Positions 1 through 8,658 of a stretch of 64,000 nt of DNA are shown here, piece after piece. Position numbers and translations under genes: made by a program. Below the pieces are notes generated by a model. That model was given only the letters and a program-made list of their open reading frames with translations. It made no database searches and had not been told where the DNA came from. This DNA is from Sphingopyxis sp. YF1 (GTDB taxonomy: Bacteria > Pseudomonadota > Alphaproteobacteria > Sphingomonadales > Sphingomonadaceae). The stretch lies in the NCBI RefSeq assembly GCF_022701295.1, contig NZ_CP033204.1, positions 2,852,001-2,916,000 of the forward strand, read 5' to 3'. How positions within the stretch are numbered: the stretch's first letter is position 1; every line of letters starts with the position of its first letter.

Positions 1-226
1 GCTCCAGCATCGCCCCGATCTTGGGCGCGGCGTCGCGGTGCCAGGGGTGCGTGACCAGAAATCCGGCGATCGTGCCCCCGGCCTCGAAGATGCGGCACCC
101 GTCGGGATAGAGGGCCAGCCGCTCGGCGTAGACCGCGAGCGGCTCGGTGAAGACCCCGTGCACTTCGTCGGCGATCGCGACGACCGCGGACAGGTCGGCC
201 GCGCGCATCGGACGCCAGCCGCTCAC
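1..226 (-). CDS. GNAT-family N-acetyltransferase, partial (C-terminus off the left edge)
   Basis: Only the first ~75 codons are present. The protein opens with a short strand and a helix (RPMRAADLSAVVAIADEVH), then an aromatic- and acidic-rich segment, then the strand GTIAGFLVTHPW. This is the usual start of a GNAT acetyltransferase (beta1, alpha1-alpha2, beta2-beta3). The acetyl-CoA binding loop lies outside the window, so the fold is inferred. The GTG start overlaps the TGA of the upstream thioesterase gene (GTGA), which indicates translational coupling. Substrate unknown. Confidence 0.6.
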   Translation of the reverse strand, partial: MSGWRPMRAADLSAVVAIADEVHGVFTEPLAVYAERLALYPDGCRIFEAGGTIAGFLVTHPWHRDAAPKIGAMLE

Positions 227-621
227 GCCGCGTCCCCGAACGGCGCCACGACCTCGGCGGTGACGCGCAGCGGCCGGCCGCTCGCCTTGTCGAGCAGCGC
301 CCACACCGTCCGCGCGCGGACATGGACCTTTCCGTCCGCGCCGGTGAATTCCATGAAGCGGTCGAACTTCGCCCCCTGCGGCTTGTCGGCGACCCACGTC
401 CGCGCGGTCACCGTCTCGCCCGGGCCGAGCGCGCGCAGATAGTCGATCTCGTGCCGCACCACGACCCAGACATAGGCATCCTTGTGCGCCTGCGGCGCTG
501 CGGCGTCCCAATGGCCCGTCGCGACCTGCTGGATCCACTGGACCCAGACGGCATTGTTGACATGGCCGAGTTCGTCGATGCTCTCGGGCGTGGCGGTGAG
601 CTGGAGGGTAAAGTCTTTCAT
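223..621 (-). CDS. Acyl-CoA thioesterase, 4HBT hotdog-fold (YbgC/FadM type)
   Basis: A 132-residue single-domain hotdog protein, the normal length for this family. Near the N-terminus the segment ELGHVNNAVWVQWIQQ carries the HVNN-type signature of single-domain 4-hydroxybenzoyl-CoA thioesterases, followed by the central helix and the strand set VRHEIDYLRALGPGETVTARTWV. Such enzymes hydrolyse acyl-CoA thioesters in the cytoplasm; chain preference cannot be read from sequence. The ATG at 621 fits the family N-terminus. It is co-transcribed with the overlapping GNAT gene downstream. Confidence 0.85.
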   Translation of the reverse strand: MKDFTLQLTATPESIDELGHVNNAVWVQWIQQVATGHWDAAAPQAHKDAYVWVVVRHEIDYLRALGPGETVTARTWVADKPQGAKFDRFMEFTGADGKVHVRARTVWALLDKASGRPLRVTAEVVAPFGDAA

Positions 622-637
622 GCCTGTTGCTTAGCAT

Positions 638-788
638 CCCCCTCCCGCCTGCGGGAGGGGTTGTGAGACTTGCGAACTTGTTCGCTAGTCGCAGCGGGGT
701 GGGCATGCAGCGAGGCCGGTTTGCCCACCCCGCTGCGGCTAGGCAGCAAGCTGCCAAGCCTCGCTACCCCTCCCGCAAGCGGGAGGGG
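638..788. repeat. Dispersed intergenic inverted repeat
   Basis: Two imperfect inverted arms of about 65 bp. Each has a short self-complementary tip (CCCTCCC...GGGAGGG) at the outer end and the motif GCAGCGGGGTGGG towards the middle. A half copy with the same motif lies at 48705-48774. It sits between the convergently pointing ends of its neighbours' regulatory space and encodes nothing convincing. It resembles the short palindromic elements scattered through sphingomonad genomes. Confidence 0.7.
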
Positions 789-792
789 AGGA

Positions 793-2040
793 CTACGCCA
801 ATTCGACCGTCGTCACCATATAGCCCGCCTCGCGCAACGCGGCGACGAGGCTGTCGAGATGCTCGCGGTCGCGTGCCTCGCACTCGATGTCGGTGATCAG
901 CCCCTTGGCGGGCAGCGTCGTGAAGATGCGCTGGTGATAGATTTCGATGATGTTGACCTGTTTCTCGTCGAACAGCTTCATCACCTTGAACAGCGCGCCC
1001 GGCCGGTCCTGCAGGCGGATACGCAGCCGCGCGATGCGCCCCGAGCGCGCGAGGTCGCGCAGCAGCACGTTGGCGAGCAGCCGCGTGTCGATATTGCCGC
1101 CGGTGAGCACCAGCCCGACCTTGCGCCCCGCAAACTCCTCGGGATGTGCGAGCATCGCCGCGAGCCCCGCCGCACCCGCGCCCTCGACCACGGTCTTTTC
1201 GATCTGGAGCAGCAGGCTGACGGCGCGTTCGAGATGGCGTTCGGCGACGAGCACGATATCATCGTTGAGCCCCGCGACGAGCTTGCGCGTGTAGCTTCCC
1301 GGCTCCTTCACCGCGATGCCCTCGGCCAGCGTATCGCCTTCGCACGCCATGTCGACGCCGTTGAGCTCGGCGTACATCGACGGATAGAGCTCGGCCTGCA
1401 CCCCGACGAGGCGCATGTCGTTCTTGATCCCGCGCGCCGCCGTGCCCATGCCCGCGAGCAGCCCGCCGCCGCCGATCGGCACGATCAGCGTGTCGAGTTC
1501 GGGCACATCCTCGAGCATTTCGAGCGCCACCGTCCCCTGCCCCGCCGCGACGTGCGGGTGGTCGAAAGGATGAACGAAGGTCAGCCCGCGTTCCTTTTCG
1601 AGCACGCGCGCATAAGCATAGGCGTCGTCGAACTTCTCGCCGTGGAGGACGATCGTCGCGCCGTGGCTTGCGGTCTGCGATACTTTCACCTGCGGCGTCG
1701 TGCTCGGCATCACGATCGTCACCGGCACGCCGAGGCGCTTGCCGTGATAGGCGAGGCCCTGCGCATGGTTGCCCGCCGACGCCGCGATCACGCCGCGCGC
1801 CTTCGCCTCGTCGTCGAGCAGCAGCAGCGCGTTCAAGGCACCGCGTTCCTTGTACGCCGCGGTGAACTGCAGATTCTCGAACTTCAGCCACACCTCGGCG
1901 CCGACCATTTCGGACAGGGTCTGCGAATGGAGCGTCGGCGTGCGCACGACCGCGCCGTTAATTCGCCCCGCCGCCGCGCGCACATCGTCCAATGTGATCG
2001 CCGGAAGGTCGGCAGCGGCAAGGGTGGGCTGGTCTGTCAT
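793..2040 (-). CDS. ilvA: Threonine ammonia-lyase with C-terminal ACT domain
   Basis: A 415-residue fold-type II PLP enzyme that deaminates threonine to 2-oxobutyrate, the first step toward isoleucine. The PLP lysine is K64 in AAYKERGA. The loop SAGNHAQG (88-95) contacts the substrate and the Gly-rich GGGGLLAG loop binds the cofactor phosphate. Residues ~335-415 form one ACT-like regulatory domain (RPGALFKVMKLFDEKQVNIIEIYHQR). The single ACT and ~400-residue length match the shorter IlvA/TdcB class, so a catabolic role is also possible. It is monocistronic, with a dispersed repeat directly downstream. Confidence 0.9.
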   Translation of the reverse strand: MTDQPTLAAADLPAITLDDVRAAAGRINGAVVRTPTLHSQTLSEMVGAEVWLKFENLQFTAAYKERGALNALLLLDDEAKARGVIAASAGNHAQGLAYHGKRLGVPVTIVMPSTTPQVKVSQTASHGATIVLHGEKFDDAYAYARVLEKERGLTFVHPFDHPHVAAGQGTVALEMLEDVPELDTLIVPIGGGGLLAGMGTAARGIKNDMRLVGVQAELYPSMYAELNGVDMACEGDTLAEGIAVKEPGSYTRKLVAGLNDDIVLVAERHLERAVSLLLQIEKTVVEGAGAAGLAAMLAHPEEFAGRKVGLVLTGGNIDTRLLANVLLRDLARSGRIARLRIRLQDRPGALFKVMKLFDEKQVNIIEIYHQRIFTTLPAKGLITDIECEARDREHLDSLVAALREAGYMVTTVELA

Positions 2041-2145
2041 AGGGGTGCGGCCCTACTGTTTCCCGCGCGCGAGGGAAACCCCCGTTCTCTCCGTTCCTTT
2101 CAGCGAGGGGTGGTTCTCGTCCCCAACCATGGTTATGGACCCGGA

Positions 2146-3024
2146 ATGAGCGAACAAAAATTGCGCATCGCCTTCATCGGCACCGGCGTCATGGGCGGGC
2201 CGATGGCGGGGCATCTGGCCCGCGCCGGCCACCGCGTCACCGTCTACAACCGCACGCGGGCCAAGGCCGACGCCTGGGCCGCGCAATATGGCGGCACCGC
2301 GGTCGCCACCCCCGCCGAAGCCGCGGCCGGCGCCGACGTCGTGCTCACCTGCGTCGGCAACGACGATGATCTCGCGCAGGTGACGCTCGGCCGCGACGGC
2401 GCGTTCAAGGCGATGACCGCGGACGCGTTGTTCGTCGACCACACGACCGTTTCGGCGCGGATCGCGCGCCAGCTCTCGGTCGAGGCCGAGGGGCTCGGGC
2501 TGCTGTGCCTCGACGCCCCGGTCTCGGGCGGCGAAGCGGGGGCGCAGAACGGCACCCTCTCGATCATGTGCGGCGGCCCGAAAGCCGCGTTCGACGCCGC
2601 CGAGCCGGTGATGAAGGCCTATGCCGGGCGCATCGTCCATATCGGCGGCCCCGGCGCGGGGCAGACGACCAAGATGGTCAACCAGATCGCGATCGCCGGC
2701 GTGCTGCAGGGCCTGTCGGAGGCGCTGCGCTTCGCGCAGGCGTCGAAGCTCGACACCGACAAGGTGTTCGAGGCGGTGTCGGGGGGCGCCGCGGCGAGCT
2801 GGCAGATGCTCAACCGCTGGGGCACGATGGCGAAGGACGAGTTTGATTTCGGCTTTGCGGTCGACTGGATGCGCAAGGACCTGGGCCTCGCGCTCGACGA
2901 GGCGCGGGTCAACGGCGCGACGCTACCGGTCGCCAGCCTCGTCGACCAGTTCTACGCCGATGTGCAAAAGGCGGGCGGCGGCCGCAAGGACACCAGCTCG
3001 CTCGTGACGAGGATGCCCAAATGA
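2146..3024 (+). CDS. NAD(P)-dependent oxidoreductase, 3-hydroxyisobutyrate dehydrogenase family
   Basis: A 292-residue beta-hydroxyacid dehydrogenase. It has the N-terminal Rossmann motif FIGTGVMGGPMAGHL (G12, G14, G17), the substrate-binding segment DAPVSGGEAGAQNGTLSIM, and the catalytic lysine K176 in GQTTKMVNQI, with the conserved Asn three residues on. The all-helical C-terminal half is complete. Family members oxidise 3-hydroxyisobutyrate, tartronate semialdehyde or related acids; the exact substrate is not determinable. The start follows the motif register. The stop overlaps the next ATG by 4 bp (ATGA), so it is operonic with the amidohydrolase. Confidence 0.85.
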   Translation: MSEQKLRIAFIGTGVMGGPMAGHLARAGHRVTVYNRTRAKADAWAAQYGGTAVATPAEAAAGADVVLTCVGNDDDLAQVTLGRDGAFKAMTADALFVDHTTVSARIARQLSVEAEGLGLLCLDAPVSGGEAGAQNGTLSIMCGGPKAAFDAAEPVMKAYAGRIVHIGGPGAGQTTKMVNQIAIAGVLQGLSEALRFAQASKLDTDKVFEAVSGGAAASWQMLNRWGTMAKDEFDFGFAVDWMRKDLGLALDEARVNGATLPVASLVDQFYADVQKAGGGRKDTSSLVTRMPK

Positions 3025-4670
3025 AGCGCCTTCTGCCTGCCTCGCTCGCCGCCCTCGCGCTTACCGCGCCCGCGCACGCCGACACGCTCGTCGACAATGT
3101 CAACGGCATCACGCTCGACAAGGACGGCAAGCTCGTCCGCTTCACCGGCATGGTCATCGGCACCGACGGCAAGGTCAAACAGCTGCTCGACCGCAAGGAC
3201 AAGCGCCCCGAGCGCCCCGATTTCAAGGAAGACGGCAAGGGCCGCACGCTCATTCCCGGGCTGATCGACGCGCACGGCCACGTCATGGGGCTCGGCTTTT
3301 CGCTGATGCTGCTCGACCTCAGCGAGACGCGGTCGCTCGAGGAAGCGCAGGCGGCGATCCGCAAATATGCCGCCGACAATCCCGAAATGCCGTGGATCAT
3401 CGGCCGCGGCTGGAACCAGGAGAAATGGGGCCTCGGCCGCTTCCCGACCGCCGCCGACCTCGACGCGGTGGTTCCCGACCGCGCGGTGTGGCTCGAACGC
3501 GTCGACGGCCACGCCGGCTGGGCGAACAGCGCCGCGATGAACGCCGCAAAGATCGGCGCGACGAGCAAGGCGCCCGAGGGCGGCCGGATCGAGATGGCGG
3601 GCGGCAAGCCGAGCGGCGTGTTCGTCGATGCCGCGATGAGCCTGATCGACAAGGCCAAGCCCAGGCCGCTGGCGCGCGACGTCGACCGCGCGCTCTATCT
3701 CGCGCAACAGAAGCTGCTCGAACAGGGGATCACGACGATCGCCGACATGGGCACGACGATCGGCGAATGGCAGGCCTATCGCCGCGCCGGCGACAAAAAG
3801 CAGCTCGCGGTGCGCATCCTCAGCTACGGCGGCGACATCGACAATATGGCGCTGATCGCGGGCGGCGAACCGACGCCTTGGCTCTACGACGACAAGCTGC
3901 GCATGGTCGGGGTGAAACTCTATCTCGACGGCGCGCTCGGCTCGCGCGGCGCGTGGCTGAAAGCGCCGTACAGCGACGCGCCGGGACAGCGGGGCCTGCC
4001 GCTGCTCACCCCCGCGCAGCTGCGCAACAAGATGGTGCGCGCGTCGATGGACAAGTTCCAGGTCGCGATCCACGCGATCGGCGACGCCGCCAATGCCGAA
4101 GCGCTCGACGCGATCGCCGACCTCGACGCCGACCTGCCCGGTGAACGCCGCTGGCGCATCGAGCATGCCCAGATCATCGACCCCGTCGACATTCCGCGCT
4201 TCGCGCAATTGAAGGTCATCGCCTCGATGCAGCCGGTGCACCAGACGAGCGACCGGAGCATGGCCGAAGCGCGTCTCAGCCCCGACCGGCTGAAGGGCGC
4301 CTATGCGTGGCGCAGCCTGTCGGCGTCGGGTGCGCGGCTCGCCTTCGGCTCCGACGTTCCGGTCGAAAGCGCCAACCCCTTTGCGGGGCTCGCCGCCGCC
4401 ATCTCGCGCACCGACGCCGACGGCCAGCCCTTCGGCGGCTGGCGCCCCGAGGAAGCGGTGAGCCGCGAGGTCGCGCTCGACGGCTTCACGCGCACCGCCG
4501 CCTTCGCGGGTTTCGCCGAGGACCGCATCGGCACGCTGATGCCCGGGATGCGCGCCGACTTCCTGATCGTCGGCACCGACCCGATGCTCGCCGGCCCCGA
4601 CGAGATTCGCCGCATGGTGCCGCTCGAAACCTGGATCGGCGGCTATCGCTACTACAAGAAGGGCGACTGA
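3021..4670 (+). CDS. Secreted YtcJ-like amidohydrolase
   Basis: A 549-residue protein with a Sec signal peptide (MKRLLPASLAALALTAPAHA, cleavage near residue 20), so probably periplasmic. The metallo-dependent hydrolase fold is clear: the metal motif in LIPGLIDAHGHVMGLGFS, later metal ligands in AIHAIGDAAN and WRIEHAQIID, the catalytic-region aspartate in LAFGSDVPVESANPF, and the C-terminal beta domain closing with RADFLIVGTDP. The YtcJ family covers amide and ester hydrolases with mostly unknown substrates. It overlaps the upstream dehydrogenase gene and is followed 4 bp later by manA. Confidence 0.85.
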   Translation: MKRLLPASLAALALTAPAHADTLVDNVNGITLDKDGKLVRFTGMVIGTDGKVKQLLDRKDKRPERPDFKEDGKGRTLIPGLIDAHGHVMGLGFSLMLLDLSETRSLEEAQAAIRKYAADNPEMPWIIGRGWNQEKWGLGRFPTAADLDAVVPDRAVWLERVDGHAGWANSAAMNAAKIGATSKAPEGGRIEMAGGKPSGVFVDAAMSLIDKAKPRPLARDVDRALYLAQQKLLEQGITTIADMGTTIGEWQAYRRAGDKKQLAVRILSYGGDIDNMALIAGGEPTPWLYDDKLRMVGVKLYLDGALGSRGAWLKAPYSDAPGQRGLPLLTPAQLRNKMVRASMDKFQVAIHAIGDAANAEALDAIADLDADLPGERRWRIEHAQIIDPVDIPRFAQLKVIASMQPVHQTSDRSMAEARLSPDRLKGAYAWRSLSASGARLAFGSDVPVESANPFAGLAAAISRTDADGQPFGGWRPEEAVSREVALDGFTRTAAFAGFAEDRIGTLMPGMRADFLIVGTDPMLAGPDEIRRMVPLETWIGGYRYYKKGD

Positions 4671-4674
4671 CCCG

Positions 4675-5502
4675 GTGAGCGTCACGCGCCTGATCCCGCG
4701 CCGCGTCGCCAAGCCGTGGGGCCGCGACGACATCGGACCGCTGTTCGATGCAGGCGGCGAGCGGATCGGCGAAATCTGGTTCGAGCTTCCCGAGGGAAGC
4801 GCCGAACCCGCGCTGCTCGTCAAATATCTCTTTACCTCCGAAACGCTGTCGGTGCAGGTCCACCCCGACGACGCGCAGGCGCGCGGCGCGGGCGCGGCGC
4901 AGGGCAAGGAGGAAGCGTGGCTCATCCTCGACGCCGATGACGACGCGGTGATCGGGCTCGGGCTCGAACAGCGCGTCAGCCCCGAACAATTGCGCGCCGC
5001 CGCGCTCGACGGCAGCATCGAGGAGCTGATCGACTGGAAACCCATCGCCCCCGGCGATCATTTCCACGTCACCCCTGGGACCATCCACGCGATCGGCGGC
5101 GGGCTGTCGCTGATCGAGGTGCAGCAATATGCCGACATCACCTATCGCCTCTACGACTATGGCCGTCCGCGCGAATTGCATCTCGACGAAGCGATGGCTT
5201 GCGCCGAGGCGGGCCCCTATCTGACCGCCAATCTGCGCACGCCGGTCGCGGTCGGCATCGACCGGCTGGTCGACGGCCCCAAGTTCGGCATGGCCGAAAT
5301 CCATAGCGAGGATTTCGCGGCGCTCCCCGACCTCGGCGCGCGCGGTCCGGTCTGGTTCGTCCCCATCGACGGCGAAGGCACGCTCGACGGCCGAGCGTGG
5401 CAACCCGGCGAATGCTGGCTGCTCGGCGACGCCGCCGACCTCGCCGCGCTGGCGGGGCGCGGCCGCGCGCTGGTCGCGTGGGCCACGGCGGCGACAGCAT
5501 GA
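4675..5502 (+). CDS. manA: Class I mannose-6-phosphate isomerase, short form
   Basis: A 275-residue cupin enzyme that interconverts mannose-6-phosphate and fructose-6-phosphate. Zinc-site motifs are visible: LSVQVHPDDAQA, the downstream glutamate in KEEAWLILDAD, and the histidine in VTPGTIHAIGGGLSLIEVQQYADITYRLYDY. Long ManA proteins are ~400 residues; the ~275 form is common in alphaproteobacteria. The start is GTG, placed so the protein begins just before RLIPRRVAKPWGR. It lies in the operon with the amidohydrolase and a flavoenzyme; the functional link is not obvious. Confidence 0.85.
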   Translation: MSVTRLIPRRVAKPWGRDDIGPLFDAGGERIGEIWFELPEGSAEPALLVKYLFTSETLSVQVHPDDAQARGAGAAQGKEEAWLILDADDDAVIGLGLEQRVSPEQLRAAALDGSIEELIDWKPIAPGDHFHVTPGTIHAIGGGLSLIEVQQYADITYRLYDYGRPRELHLDEAMACAEAGPYLTANLRTPVAVGIDRLVDGPKFGMAEIHSEDFAALPDLGARGPVWFVPIDGEGTLDGRAWQPGECWLLGDAADLAALAGRGRALVAWATAATA

Positions 5503-6755
5503 CGTCGCGCCGCGCGCTGCTCGGCGGCCTCGCCGCGCTGCCCGTCGCGGCCAGCGCCGCCGCGGCCGAACGCAAGGAGCGCAAGGCGAAAAAGCGCAAG
5601 GACGCCGGACCGACGGTTCAGCATGTCGACGTCGCGGTAATCGGCGCGGGGGTCTTCGGCGCGTGGACCGCGTGGCACCTGCTGCGCGCGGGCAAGAGCG
5701 TCCGCCTGTTCGACGCCTATGGCGCCGGCCACGCGCGCGCCTCTTCGGGCGGCGAAAGCCGCGTCCTGCGCATGGGCTACGGCGCCGACACAATCTATTC
5801 GGACATGGCGCGCGACTCGCTGCCCTATTGGAAGAATGTATCGGACAGCGCGAGCGCCCCGATCTTCCACAACACCGGCGTCCTCTGGTTCGCGCCGCAG
5901 GGCGACGCCTACACCGCGCAATCGCTCGCCTGGCTCCAGGCGAACCGCGTACGCCACGAGCATGGCGACGTCGCCTGGCTCCAGAATAAATACCGCCAGA
6001 TCCAGTTCTATCAGGGCGAAAGCGGCATCCTCGAGACCGAAGCCGGCGCGCTGATCGCCGGACGCGGGGTGCAGGAGGTGATCGCCGACGCCGGAATCGC
6101 GGTCGAGCGCGTCGTCATGCCCGCCCCCCTCCTGTCGAAGAAGATCCAGCGCCACACGCTGCCCGACGGCGGCACCGCCGATCATCTCGTCTATTGCTGC
6201 GGGCCATGGCTCGCCGAGCTCTTCCCGCAGCAGCTGATGTACAAGATCGTCGCGACGCGGCAGGAGGTCTATCATTTCGGCGCGCCGCAGGGCGACACGC
6301 GCTTCGCCCCGCCCGAGCTGCCGGTGTGGGCCGATTTCAACAACGGCCGCATCGTCTATGGCATCCCCGACCTCGAAGGCGCGGGGTTCAAGATCGCGAT
6401 CGATGCGCACGGCCCGGTGATCGATCCCGACACGCTCGACCGCCAGCTGACCCCCGCGGGTATCGCCGAGGCGCGCGCCTATCTCGCGCGGCGCTTCCCG
6501 GGCCTTGCCGATGCGCCGCTGATCGGCGGCCGCGTCTGCCAATATGAAAACAGCTCGAACGGCGACTATCTGATCGATCGCTTTCCCGGTCAACCGCACG
6601 TCTGGCTCGTCGGCGGCGGATCGGGGCACGGCTTCAAGAACGGCCCCGCGGTCGGCAAGCGCGTCGCCGCACATATCCTCAATGCGAACCTCGCGATCGA
6701 ACCGCGCTTCGCCTTCGCAACCAAGGGCACGGCGGCGGCGCGCACGGTTTTCTAG
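5499..6755 (+). CDS. Tat-exported FAD-dependent oxidoreductase (DAO / sarcosine oxidase-like)
   Basis: A 418-residue protein with an N-terminal twin-arginine-type leader (SRRALLGGLAALPVAASAAAA), a Lys/Arg-rich linker, then the FAD motif VAVIGAGVFGAWTAWHLL. ASSGGESRVLRMGYG resembles the substrate/FAD region of the D-amino-acid oxidase and sarcosine oxidase group, and WLVGGGSGHGFKNGPAVGKRVA is the C-terminal FAD loop. It likely oxidises a small secondary amine or amino acid in the periplasm; substrate unknown. ATG overlaps the manA stop by 4 bp. Confidence 0.8.
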   Translation: MTSRRALLGGLAALPVAASAAAAERKERKAKKRKDAGPTVQHVDVAVIGAGVFGAWTAWHLLRAGKSVRLFDAYGAGHARASSGGESRVLRMGYGADTIYSDMARDSLPYWKNVSDSASAPIFHNTGVLWFAPQGDAYTAQSLAWLQANRVRHEHGDVAWLQNKYRQIQFYQGESGILETEAGALIAGRGVQEVIADAGIAVERVVMPAPLLSKKIQRHTLPDGGTADHLVYCCGPWLAELFPQQLMYKIVATRQEVYHFGAPQGDTRFAPPELPVWADFNNGRIVYGIPDLEGAGFKIAIDAHGPVIDPDTLDRQLTPAGIAEARAYLARRFPGLADAPLIGGRVCQYENSSNGDYLIDRFPGQPHVWLVGGGSGHGFKNGPAVGKRVAAHILNANLAIEPRFAFATKGTAAARTVF

Positions 6756-6823
6756 GCCGTGCGCAGAAAAGTTGCCGGTTCCCCGGCCTCGTGCCAGACC
6801 GGTCCCGCAGCGATGGAGGGGTG

Positions 6824-7147
6824 ATGACCGAAGCACCATATGCGGAACGCAGGTTTGAGCTCGATGGCGAGGAATTGGTTGTCCGCTTCTTCGCGCCATC
6901 GAGAGCCCCCGGAGGCGAATTCCAGTGCCGCTATCTTGTAGGATGGCCGGAGCGAGAGTTTCGCCGGTATGCGAGCGGGGAAGATGGTGTCCAGGCGCTC
7001 CTGCTCGCCATGCGGACGGTCCATTCCGAACTGGTCGAGAGTGAGGCTTACAAGGCTGGACTCCTGACTTGGTGCGGACAGGCCGATCTCGATCTCCCGC
7101 CGACTTGGGATGCCGGTCCGCTATACGATCCGCCGCGGCAGGCTTGA
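6824..7147 (+). CDS. Hypothetical protein, ~107 residues
   Basis: A small soluble protein with no motif I can name with confidence. The N-terminal half is beta-rich with acidic and aromatic residues (RRFELDGEELVVRFFAPS, CRYLVGWPEREF), followed by the helix GVQALLLAMRTVHSELVES. The start is set by GGAGGGG eight bases upstream; an in-frame ATG 33 bp earlier lacks such a site. It resembles small uncharacterised DUF proteins of Proteobacteria. Codon use is slightly less GC-biased than neighbouring genes. Confidence 0.6.
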   Translation: MTEAPYAERRFELDGEELVVRFFAPSRAPGGEFQCRYLVGWPEREFRRYASGEDGVQALLLAMRTVHSELVESEAYKAGLLTWCGQADLDLPPTWDAGPLYDPPRQA

Positions 7148-7294
7148 GCCGTTCCTACCGCCGCCGTTCCGGTTCAGGGGCCAATCAGCCGATACGACGA
7201 ACTGGCCGAGTCCTTCTCGCCATGGCCCGGCCTGCGCCCGTTCGGCTGTGACGCCGCGTTTATGAGACGGGGGCCTGATTTCGCCCTTGCAAGG

Positions 7295-7376
7295 CCTCGG
7301 GGCTTGACCCGGGGGACGCGGCGATCCAGACCCCGGGTAAACCACCCTCGATTGCTTCGCTACGCTCGCAACGACG
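7295..7376. repeat. Dispersed intergenic repeat
   Basis: GACCCGGGGG ... CCCCGGGT arms followed by GATTGCTTCGCTACGCTCGCAACGACGG. The second half is shared with the copy at 8550-8647 (ATTGCTTCG...CTCGCAATGACG). It marks the same family of short repeats found throughout the window. The ~250 bp between 7147 and 7396 hold no other convincing feature. Confidence 0.65.
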
Positions 7377-7395
7377 GGGCAAGAGCGGGGCTCCG

Positions 7396-8544
7396 ATGAA
7401 ACTCACCGACTGCCACAATATCGACGATTTCCGCGCGCTCGCGAAGCGCCGCCTGCCCTGGCCGGTGTTCGACTATATCGACGGCGCCGCCGACGACGAG
7501 GTCACGCGCCGCCGCAACCGCGAAGCGTTCGACGCCTGCGATCTTGTCCCGCGCGTGCTCGCCGGGGTCGACTCCGTCGACATGAAAACGACCTTGTTCG
7601 GGCGCGAGATCGCGATGCCGCTCTTCCTCTCGCCGACCGCGCTCCAGCGGCTGTTCCACTGGCAGGGCGAGCGCGCGGTGCTGCGCGCCGCGGCGAACGC
7701 CGGCACCGTCGCGGGGATCTCCAGCCTCGCGACGATCGGCCTCGCCGAGGCGGGCGCGCTCACCGATGGCCCCAAGCTGTTCCAGCTCTACGTCCACCAC
7801 GACGAAGGGCTCAACCAGGCGATGCTCGAAGCCGCGCGCGAAGCGAAATTCGACGCGGTCGCGCTCACCGTCGACACGATCGTCGGCGGCAACCGCGAAC
7901 GCTGCCTGCGCTCGGGCTTCACCTCGCCCCCGCGCTTCACGGCGCGCAACCTGCTGAGCTATGCGATCAAGCCCGGCTGGGGGCTCAACTATGTCCTGCG
8001 CGAGAAGTTCAGCCTGCCCAACCTCGCGACGCACGTGTCCGAAGGGTCGAGCGTCCCCAAATCGGTCGCCGAATATTTCACCTCGATGCTCGACCAGAGC
8101 CTCGACTGGAAACGCGCCGAGGCGATCCGCAAAAAATGGGACGGCCCCTTCTGCCTCAAGGGCATCGTCGCGGTCGAGGATGCGCGCCGCGCGGTCGACA
8201 TCGGCGCCAGCGCGATCATGGTGTCGAACCATGGCGGGCGCCAGCTCGACGGCAGCCGCGCGCCCTTCGACGCGCTCGCCGAGATCGTCGACGCGGTCGG
8301 CGACCGGATCGAGGTGATCTGCGACGGCGGCATCACCCGCGGGACGCATGTGCTCAAGGCGCTGTCGGTCGGTGCGAAGGCCTGCTCGGGCGGCCGCCTC
8401 TACCTCTACGCGCTCGCCGCGGCGGGCGAGGACGGCGTGACGCGTGCGATCGCCCAGCTGCGCGCCGAGATGGAACGCGGGATGAAACTGATGGGCGCCA
8501 AGAGCCTCGCCGACCTGTCGCGCGACAATCTGCGCTGGCGGTAA
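7396..8544 (+). CDS. lldD: FMN-dependent L-lactate dehydrogenase / alpha-hydroxy-acid oxidising enzyme
   Basis: A 382-residue TIM-barrel flavoprotein of the LldD/glycolate oxidase family, which oxidises L-2-hydroxyacids (usually lactate to pyruvate) and passes electrons to the respiratory chain. Diagnostic segments: VFDYIDGAADDEVT at the N-terminus, MPLFLSPTALQRLFHWQGE, the FMN region KLFQLYVH, ALTVDTIVGGNRERCLRSGF, the lysine strand CLKGIVAVEDA, the catalytic histidine and substrate arginine in MVSNHGGRQLDGSRAP, and the phosphate loop VICDGGITRGTHVLKAL. Full length. The specific 2-hydroxyacid is uncertain. Monocistronic between repeats. Confidence 0.85.
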   Translation: MKLTDCHNIDDFRALAKRRLPWPVFDYIDGAADDEVTRRRNREAFDACDLVPRVLAGVDSVDMKTTLFGREIAMPLFLSPTALQRLFHWQGERAVLRAAANAGTVAGISSLATIGLAEAGALTDGPKLFQLYVHHDEGLNQAMLEAAREAKFDAVALTVDTIVGGNRERCLRSGFTSPPRFTARNLLSYAIKPGWGLNYVLREKFSLPNLATHVSEGSSVPKSVAEYFTSMLDQSLDWKRAEAIRKKWDGPFCLKGIVAVEDARRAVDIGASAIMVSNHGGRQLDGSRAPFDALAEIVDAVGDRIEVICDGGITRGTHVLKALSVGAKACSGGRLYLYALAAAGEDGVTRAIAQLRAEMERGMKLMGAKSLADLSRDNLRWR

Positions 8545-8549
8545 CCCAG

Positions 8550-8647
8550 TTCGTCATCGCGACCCCGGCGTAAGCCGGGGGAAGCAATCCAGGGCGGGTT
8601 TACGCCACTCTGGATTGCTTCGTCGCTTCGCTCCTCGCAATGACGAA
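8550..8647. repeat. Dispersed intergenic inverted repeat
   Basis: Outer arms TCGTCATCGCGA and TCGCAATGACGA enclose CCCGGCGTAAGCCGGGG and the inner pair AGCAATCCAG / CTGGATTGCT. It lies between the convergent ends of lldD (+) and creD (-), where it could also serve as a bidirectional terminator. It belongs to the family seen at 7295-7376. Confidence 0.75.
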
Positions 8648-8658
8648 GAAGAGGAGCG

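Noticed and set aside
2952..5045. Very long open frame on the minus strand (~700 codons) opposite the amidohydrolase
   Set aside because: An antisense shadow of the GC-biased codons of genes 3021-5502; low-complexity Arg/Ala/Asp composition, no motif, and the opposite strand encodes clear enzymes.
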